DNA of 18,065 bases, from NCBI GenBank assembly GCA_031404155.1, contig JANNGZ010000312.1, forward strand, positions 1 to 18,065. Reading direction: 5' to 3'. This document shows, piece after piece, positions 13,562 to 18,065 of this stretch (its first letter is position 1; the number at the start of each line of letters is the position of its first letter). The notes below the pieces were generated by a model. It saw nothing but the letters and a program-made list of their open reading frames with translations, had not been told where the DNA came from and searched no databases. Source of the DNA: JANNGZ01 sp031404155 (GTDB lineage Bacteria; Pseudomonadota; Gammaproteobacteria; Burkholderiales; Burkholderiaceae_C). The position numbers were made by a program, and so were the translations under genes.

Positions 13562-15187
13562 ATGAACGCCGCCCTGCCCTTGCAAGACACCACCGCCACG
13601 CCCCCCGGCAGTTTCATGTCCGGCAACGACTACCGCGAGAGCCTGCGCGGCTACAAGCCCGTCGTCTATGTCGACGGCCGGCTCGTCGAGTCGGTGGCCG
13701 ACACGCCCGAGTTCAGGCCCGGAGTCAACGCGTTGGCCTACACCTACGACATCGCGCGGGACGCCCAACTTGCGCCGCTGATGACCGCCGTCCAGACCCG
13801 CACCGGCCGCCGCGTCAACCGCATGCTGCATGTCGACGAGTCTGCCGCCGACCTGCTCAACAAGCTCGAAGCGGTGCGCATCCTGTGCCAGGAAACCGGC
13901 TGCGCGCAACGCTACCTGGCCCACGACGGCCTGAGCGCGCTGGCGCAGGTCAGCGCGCAGATCGACGACGCACGCGGCAGCACCGAACACGGCGCGCGCT
14001 TCCACGAGTACCTGCAGCATGTGCAGGCCAACGACCTCTGCCTCGGCATCGCGATGACCGATGCGAAGGGCGACCGCAGCCGCAAGCCGCACCAGCAGGC
14101 CAACGTGGACGCGTACCTGCATGTGGTGCAGCGCAATGCCAAGGGCATCGTGATCAGCGGCACCAAGGCGATCGTCACCGGCGCGCCCTACATGCACGAG
14201 CTGCTGGTCACGCCCTGCCGCCAGATGGGGCACGAGGACGCGGCGTTTGCCGTGTGCTGCGCGGTGCGCGTCGACGCGCCCGGCCTCACGATGGTGGCGC
14301 GCCCCGCGGGCCGGCCCGGCGAGAAGCTGGAGCATGGCGCGGCGCTCTTTTCCGCGCGCTACGGCCAGTCCACCGCGGTGGTCATCTTCGACCGTGTCTT
14401 CGTGCCCTGGGAGCGCGTGTTCTACGCCGACGAGTGGGAACACTCGCACACCCTCACCTACAGCTACGCCACCCACCACCGCCACACCTGCATCGCCGCA
14501 CGAGCCGGTTTCGGCGATTTGCTGATCGGCGCCGGCGCCCTCATGTGCGAGGCCAACGGCTTCGACGACCCGGGCGAGAAGGGCAACCTGCGCGAGCCGA
14601 TGGTCGAACTGATCAAGATCGTCGAAGGGTTTTATGCCTGCGGCGTGGCCGCCAGCGTCTACGGCAGCGCCGACCCGCTGGCCGGCAACTTCATGCCCGA
14701 GCCGGTCTACAGCAACATCGGCAAGCTGCTGCTGGCCACGCAGATCTACGACATGCACCGGCTGGCGCACGAGGTGTCCGGTGGCCTGATCGTCACCCTG
14801 CCCGGCCCCGACGAAGACCACAACCCGGCCACCGCCGCGACACTCGCCGAAGTACTGCGCGCCAACCCCGCAGTGCCCTACGACAAGCGCATCGAAGTGG
14901 CGCGTTTCATGGAAGACCTGACCGCCTCGTACCAGGGCGGCTGGTATTCGGTGATCAGCCTGCACGGCGGCGGCTCACCCGCGGCGATGAAGCAGGAAAT
15001 CTGGCGCCAGTACCCGGTGGGCAACAAGGTCGAACTGGTCGAGCGTTTGTTGAACCGCGGCGTGCTGCACGACCCGGCACGGGCGATCACCCAGAACCGC
15101 CAGCCGGGCAAATGCTGCGACATGGGCTGCAGCGCGCCGGGGCAGCCGGTGATGGTGGCCTTGCCGGAGACGACGCGCAAGGATTGA
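13562..15187 (+). CDS. 4-hydroxyphenylacetate 3-hydroxylase / 4-hydroxybutyryl-CoA dehydratase family flavoprotein
   Basis: A 541-residue protein of the acyl-CoA dehydrogenase-like fold shared by HpaB monooxygenases and the dehydratase AbfD. The N-terminal domain has SGNDYRESLRGYKPVVYVDGR. The central stretch FHEYLQHVQANDLCLGIAMT with DAKGDR, and GIVISGTKAIVTGAPYMHEL, look closest to AbfD. AbfD holds a [4Fe-4S] cluster with three cysteines and a histidine. By my remembered alignment C114 and H306 are kept, but the other two cysteines are Y118 and A313. C310 stands nearby, and a C-terminal tail adds C518, C519 and C523 (GKCCDMGC). It may be a flavin monooxygenase, an isomerase or an unusual dehydratase. 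The ATG at 13562 has AGGAAA seven bases upstream. It is divergent from the isochorismatase-prpE pair. Family firm, reaction unknown. Confidence 0.87.
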   Translation: MNAALPLQDTTATPPGSFMSGNDYRESLRGYKPVVYVDGRLVESVADTPEFRPGVNALAYTYDIARDAQLAPLMTAVQTRTGRRVNRMLHVDESAADLLNKLEAVRILCQETGCAQRYLAHDGLSALAQVSAQIDDARGSTEHGARFHEYLQHVQANDLCLGIAMTDAKGDRSRKPHQQANVDAYLHVVQRNAKGIVISGTKAIVTGAPYMHELLVTPCRQMGHEDAAFAVCCAVRVDAPGLTMVARPAGRPGEKLEHGAALFSARYGQSTAVVIFDRVFVPWERVFYADEWEHSHTLTYSYATHHRHTCIAARAGFGDLLIGAGALMCEANGFDDPGEKGNLREPMVELIKIVEGFYACGVAASVYGSADPLAGNFMPEPVYSNIGKLLLATQIYDMHRLAHEVSGGLIVTLPGPDEDHNPATAATLAEVLRANPAVPYDKRIEVARFMEDLTASYQGGWYSVISLHGGGSPAAMKQEIWRQYPVGNKVELVERLLNRGVLHDPARAITQNRQPGKCCDMGCSAPGQPVMVALPETTRKD

Positions 15188-15188
15188 A

Positions 15189-15208
15189 CTCAGAGGCTGA
15201 GAGTTTTT
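15189..15208 (+). terminator. Weak intrinsic terminator after the flavoprotein gene
   Basis: CTCAG (15189-15193) and CTGAG (15197-15201) form a 5-bp stem with loop AGG, followed by AG and five T. It starts two bases after the stop codon. The stem is short for GC-rich DNA, so the call is tentative. The rest of the 164-bp convergent gap shows nothing I can name. Confidence 0.4.
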
Positions 15209-15351
15209 CGAGCGTGTCCGAGCAGCGCACCAGGGAGTGCCCGATCTAGGCGCAAAGCGCAGCCAAAGCTCGGGCTATGGCGAGCATTTGCCACGACGAG
15301 CGGGTGCCTTGTGGGGTGATGAGCGGGCATGATCGAGAGCCGATCAGCCGC

Positions 15352-16335
15352 TCAGGCGTCGATACGCACCACCGCGCGGCCCCGCATCGTCCCCGCCATG
15401 ATCCGCTGCGCCACCGCGGCGGCGCCGGCCAAGTCCACCTCGGTCACCATCGACTCGAGCAGCGCCGGGTCGAGGTCGCGCGCGAGGCGCGCCCACGCCT
15501 GCTCGCGCCGCGGCCGCGGGCACATCACGCTGTCGATGCCGGCCAGCGTCACGCCGCGCAGGATGAAGGGCGCCACCGAGCCCGGCAGGTCCATGCCCTG
15601 GGCGAGGCCACAAGCCGCGACCACGCCGCCGTAGCGTGTTTGCGCCAGCGCGTTGGCCAGCGTGTGGCTGCCCACCGCATCCACCACCGCCGCCCAGCGC
15701 TCCTTTTGCATCGGCTTGCCCGGCACGGACAGCTCGGCGCGGTCGATCACCACCGCAGCACCCAGGGCCTTGAGGTAATCGGCCTCGGTGGCCTTGCCGG
15801 TAGCGGCCGCCACGCGGTACCCGAGCCGCGAAAGCAGCGCGACCGCGACGCTGCCCACGCCCCCGGTGGCACCGGTCACCAGCACATCACCATCCCCGGC
15901 CTTCACGCCATGCCGCTCCAGCGCCAGCACGCTGAGCATCGCGGTGTAGCCGGCGGTGCCGATGGCCATCGCCTGCCGTGAAGTGAAAGCTTCGGGCAGC
16001 CGCACCAGCCACTCGCCTTTCAAGCGGGCGCGCTGTGCGAGGCAGCCCCAATGCGTTTCGCCCACACCCCAGCCGTTGTGCACCACGCGGTCGCCGAGCT
16101 TCCAGTCGGGGTGGCGGCTGTCGAGCACCGTGCCCGCGCCGTCGATGCCCGGCACCATCGGCCAGCGCCGCACCACCGGGCTGTGGTCGGTGAGCGCCAG
16201 CGCGTCCTTGTAGTTGAGCGTCGAGTACTCCACCGCGAGCAGCACATCGCCGTCGGGAAGTTGAGCCTCGTCGATCTCGCGCAGCGTGGCGCTGAAGCCG
16301 GCATCGCTCTTTTCGAGCAGCAGTCCCTTGAACAT
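15352..16335 (-). CDS. acuI: Acryloyl-CoA reductase (AcuI/YhdH family)
   Basis: A 327-residue NADPH-dependent medium-chain reductase that reduces acryloyl-CoA to propionyl-CoA. The opening MFKGLLLEKSDAGFSATLREI, the segment STLNYKDALALTDHSPVVRRWPMVPGIDGAGTV and the block VHNGWGVGETHWGCLAQ are typical of AcuI/YhdH. The nucleotide-binding loop VTGATGGVGSVAV is at about residues 153-165, followed by YRVAAATGKATEADYLKALGAA. The zinc ligands of classical alcohol dehydrogenases are absent, as expected. The ATG at 16335 has AAGGAG eight bases upstream. The gene converges on the flavoprotein gene. In Alphaproteobacteria that use acrylate or DMSP, AcuI works together with PrpE, which is also present here 3 kb away. 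That shared pathway is an inference for this organism. Confidence 0.93.
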   Translation of the reverse strand: MFKGLLLEKSDAGFSATLREIDEAQLPDGDVLLAVEYSTLNYKDALALTDHSPVVRRWPMVPGIDGAGTVLDSRHPDWKLGDRVVHNGWGVGETHWGCLAQRARLKGEWLVRLPEAFTSRQAMAIGTAGYTAMLSVLALERHGVKAGDGDVLVTGATGGVGSVAVALLSRLGYRVAAATGKATEADYLKALGAAVVIDRAELSVPGKPMQKERWAAVVDAVGSHTLANALAQTRYGGVVAACGLAQGMDLPGSVAPFILRGVTLAGIDSVMCPRPRREQAWARLARDLDPALLESMVTEVDLAGAAAVAQRIMAGTMRGRAVVRIDA

Positions 16336-16505
16336 GGATCAGTCTCCTTGGCTTGTGGGCGAGACAAAAGAACGGCCCGCCGCGGATGCGCTTCCTTGAC
16401 GCAACCCGTTTCACTTCAGGCTGCGGTCCGTACCCCAAATCGCGCGGCATTTGCACCCGGAAACGCATGTGGCCGAATCGGCACGCTTTCGGGGTTGAAC
16501 CGGCC

Positions 16506-16533
16506 TTGACGATCGAAGGGCCGATGGTAATCT
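16506..16533 (+). promoter_or_regulatory. Candidate promoter of the NlpC/P60 gene
   Basis: TTGACG (16506-16511) and TAATCT (16528-16533) are separated by 16 bp. The -10 element ends nine bases before the GTG start, so the transcript would begin only a few bases before or at the start codon. Confidence 0.45.
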
Positions 16534-16542
16534 GCGCCGCTC

Positions 16543-17271
16543 GTGAAGCCCCGCCGCCACCTCCCCACCCTGGCCTCGACGGCCGCTGCGCTGTTGTTGG
16601 CATGCGCTGCGGCCGCGTCGCATGCCGCACCCGAGGCGCCTGCCGCCGACGCGATCACCGGCTTGCTGATCGAGAAAGGCCTGCTTCCCGCACAGGCGCC
16701 GGCGATGATGCGGTCGGTGCGCGACGCCGCCTCCGACCTCGTCGGCTCGGCAATGAATTTCATCGGCGTGCGCTACCGCCGCGGCGGCAACAGCGCCGAG
16801 AGCGGCTTCGACTGCAGCGGCTTCACCCGCCATGTGTTCGAGGCTAACGTCGGCCTGGTGCTGCCGCGCCGCGCCGACCAGCAGGCCACCAGCGCAGGCC
16901 TGGCCAAGGTGCAGCGCGCCGAACTCCAACCCGGCGACCTGGTGTTCTTCAACACGCTAAAGCGCACCTTCTCTCATGTGGGCATCTACGTGGGCGAAAA
17001 CCGCTTCGTCCACGCGCCCAAGCCCGGCGGCGAGGTGCGCGTGGAGAACATGGGCAGCAGCTACTGGGCCCGCCGCTTCACCGGCGCGCGCAGGGCGCCG
17101 GCGATTGCGGAAGCCGCCGCGGCCAACACACCGGCGGTTGTCGCCCAGGCCACATCGACCGCAACAACGAGCGCCACAACGAGCGCCACCACGAACGCTT
17201 CGCAAGGCGCGGCCCCGGGCGCCGCAAGCCACGCCGCCGCGGCCACCCCGCTCGGCTTCGCAACCCCCTGA
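16543..17271 (+). CDS. NlpC/P60 family (C40) cell-wall peptidase, secreted
   Basis: A 242-residue peptidoglycan endopeptidase that would cut cross-links or stem peptides in the envelope. A signal peptide covers roughly residues 1-29: basic MKPRRH, then a hydrophobic alanine/leucine core. It could be cut after SHA, while LLAC at 18-21 also resembles a lipobox, so it may be a lipoprotein. The C40 domain spans about 64-182, with C91 in SGFDCSGFTRHVF, H145 in TFSHVGIYVG and H157 in NRFVHAPKPGG as the catalytic residues. The C-terminal 60 residues are a low-complexity alanine/threonine tail partly encoded by a 12-bp repeat. The start is GTG, with no ribosome binding site and a promoter directly ahead. 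moaA follows 45 bp downstream on the same strand but has its own -10-like sequence. Confidence 0.92.
   Translation: MKPRRHLPTLASTAAALLLACAAAASHAAPEAPAADAITGLLIEKGLLPAQAPAMMRSVRDAASDLVGSAMNFIGVRYRRGGNSAESGFDCSGFTRHVFEANVGLVLPRRADQQATSAGLAKVQRAELQPGDLVFFNTLKRTFSHVGIYVGENRFVHAPKPGGEVRVENMGSSYWARRFTGARRAPAIAEAAAANTPAVVAQATSTATTSATTSATTNASQGAAPGAASHAAAATPLGFATP
17164..17199. repeat. 12-bp tandem repeat, three copies, in the peptidase tail
   Basis: ACAACGAGCGCC occurs exactly at 17164-17175 and 17176-17187, followed by a diverged copy at 17188-17199. It encodes a T-[TS]-[SN]-A type tetrapeptide in the tail after the catalytic domain. The frame is kept whatever the copy number. Confidence 0.75.
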
Positions 17272-17304
17272 AACCCCGCGGGTGGTGGGCCCGGCCCGCG
17301 GCGG

Positions 17305-17310
17305 CACAAT
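17305..17310 (+). promoter_or_regulatory. Candidate -10 element of moaA
   Basis: CACAAT ends six bases before the moaA ATG, so transcription would begin at or beside the start codon. It sits in the block CGGCGGCACAATGC, repeated on the other strand ahead of the M3 peptidase gene. No -35 hexamer is convincing. Confidence 0.35.
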
Positions 17311-17316
17311 GCCGCC

Positions 17317-18065
17317 ATGGCTGAACGAGTGATTCCCCTGGCCGACGCGCGCTACGCCGCGTCCGTACCGCAGATCCCCGCGCTGATCGAGCCGCCGAGC
17401 GGCCATGTGGCGGACACGCTCGGCCGGCCGCTGCGCGACCTGCGCATCTCGGTCACCGACCGCTGCAACTTCCGCTGCGGCTACTGCATGCCCAAGGAGG
17501 TGTTCGACAAGGACTACCAGTTCCTGCCGCAGACCTCCCTCCTGAGCTTCGAGGAAATCACGCGCGTCGCCAAGCTCTTCGTGGCGCACGGCGTGCACAA
17601 GCTGCGCCTCACCGGCGGCGAGCCGCTGCTGCGCAAACACCTCGAGGTGCTGATCGGCATGCTGGCCGAGTTGCGCACACCCAGCGGCGAGCCGTTGGAC
17701 CTGACCCTCACCACCAACGCCACGCTGCTCGCGCGCAAGTCGCAGGCGCTCAAGGACGCGGGCCTGAAGCGCGTGACGGTGAGCCTGGACGCGCTGGACG
17801 ACGGCATCTTCCGCGCGATGAACGATGTCGACTTCCCGGTCGCCGAGGTGCTCGCCGGCATCGAAGAAGCGCGCCGTGTCGGCCTGGGTCCGATCAAGGT
17901 GAACATGGTGGTCAAGCGCGGCACCAACGACCACGAGATCGTGCCGATGGCGCGCCACTTCCGCGAGAACTACGACGGGCAAGTGGTCTTGCGCTTCATC
18001 GAATACATGGACGTGGGCTCCACCAACGGCTGGTGCATGGACCATGTGCTGCCCTCGGCCGAAGT
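17317..18065 (+). CDS. moaA: GTP 3',8-cyclase MoaA (partial, cut by window end)
   Basis: The first 249 codons of a radical SAM enzyme that, with MoaC, converts GTP to cyclic pyranopterin monophosphate, the first step of molybdenum cofactor synthesis. The radical SAM cluster motif CNFRCGYC has C50, C54 and C57. The GGEPLLR block (LTGGEPLLRKH), the TLTTNATLLA strand, the RVTVSLDALDDGIF segment and the VVLRFIEYMDVG block with its following residues all match MoaA. The C-terminal second cluster lies beyond the window. The N-terminus is about 30 residues longer than in E. coli MoaA, which seems usual for Burkholderiales. The ATG at 17317 is used; an ATG at 17309 is out of frame and stops quickly. 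With mobB at the other end, this is the second molybdenum cofactor gene of the window. Confidence 0.96.
   Translation, partial: MAERVIPLADARYAASVPQIPALIEPPSGHVADTLGRPLRDLRISVTDRCNFRCGYCMPKEVFDKDYQFLPQTSLLSFEEITRVAKLFVAHGVHKLRLTGGEPLLRKHLEVLIGMLAELRTPSGEPLDLTLTTNATLLARKSQALKDAGLKRVTVSLDALDDGIFRAMNDVDFPVAEVLAGIEEARRVGLGPIKVNMVVKRGTNDHEIVPMARHFRENYDGQVVLRFIEYMDVGSTNGWCMDHVLPSAE

Noticed and set aside
13435..13626. N-terminal extension of the isochorismatase-like gene
   Set aside because: The added residues do not look like the family and would run through the divergent promoter and into the flavoprotein gene.
12938..14965. A 675-codon minus-strand open frame across the isochorismatase and flavoprotein genes
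   Set aside because: It is out of frame with the isochorismatase gene and antisense to the flavoprotein; composition is that of a shadow frame.
10965..16335. A defence or mobile island in the prpE-acuI region
   Set aside because: No transposase, integrase, repeat borders, tRNA or base-composition shift is visible; the genes are ordinary metabolic families.

Overview
The window is GC-rich, densely packed chromosomal DNA from a betaproteobacterium, most likely a member of Burkholderiales close to Comamonadaceae or the Rubrivivax/Leptothrix group. This rests on gene content, protein style (an AlaA-type transaminase next to hom-thrC, a long PIN-PhoH protein, a PrpE-type CoA ligase) and a GCCCCC-TCG-GGGGGC repeat of the kind I associate with Comamonadaceae. 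I ran no database search, so the placement is an inference. I see no tRNA, rRNA, insertion sequence, phage gene or CRISPR array.

Left part (8-4744, minus strand): a compact operon reading alaA, hom, thrC, mobB. It covers alanine synthesis, two steps of threonine/methionine synthesis, and a molybdenum-cofactor adaptor protein. The hom/thrC and thrC/mobB stop and start codons overlap, so translation is probably coupled. The thrC frame carries an in-frame insertion of a dispersed palindromic repeat.

Centre (4743-8543): reading right from alaA are a small Mth938-like protein, a Bcp-type peroxiredoxin and a PIN-PhoH ATPase. The bcp-phoH gap holds a good promoter, a possible 10-codon leaderless ORF and a strong intrinsic terminator, which together look like a small RNA or a phoH attenuator. 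A membrane diiron hydroxylase of the sterol desaturase superfamily converges on phoH.

Right part (8729-17271): an exported M3 metallopeptidase with a 15-bp tandem repeat inside its frame, then an acyl-CoA neighbourhood. That neighbourhood has propionyl-CoA synthetase (prpE) with an isochorismatase-like hydrolase upstream, a divergent flavoprotein related to 4-hydroxybutyryl-CoA dehydratase and 4-hydroxyphenylacetate hydroxylase, and a convergent AcuI-type acryloyl-CoA reductase. PrpE and AcuI together would turn acrylate or 3-carbon acids into propionyl-CoA. The role of the flavoprotein is open, because by remembered alignment it lacks two of the cysteines that hold the iron-sulfur cluster in the classical dehydratase.

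Far right (16543-18065): a secreted NlpC/P60 peptidase, then moaA, cut by the window end. Molybdenum-cofactor genes therefore lie at both ends. Several plus-strand genes have a -10-like hexamer 6-9 bases before the start codon, which suggests leaderless or nearly leaderless mRNAs.
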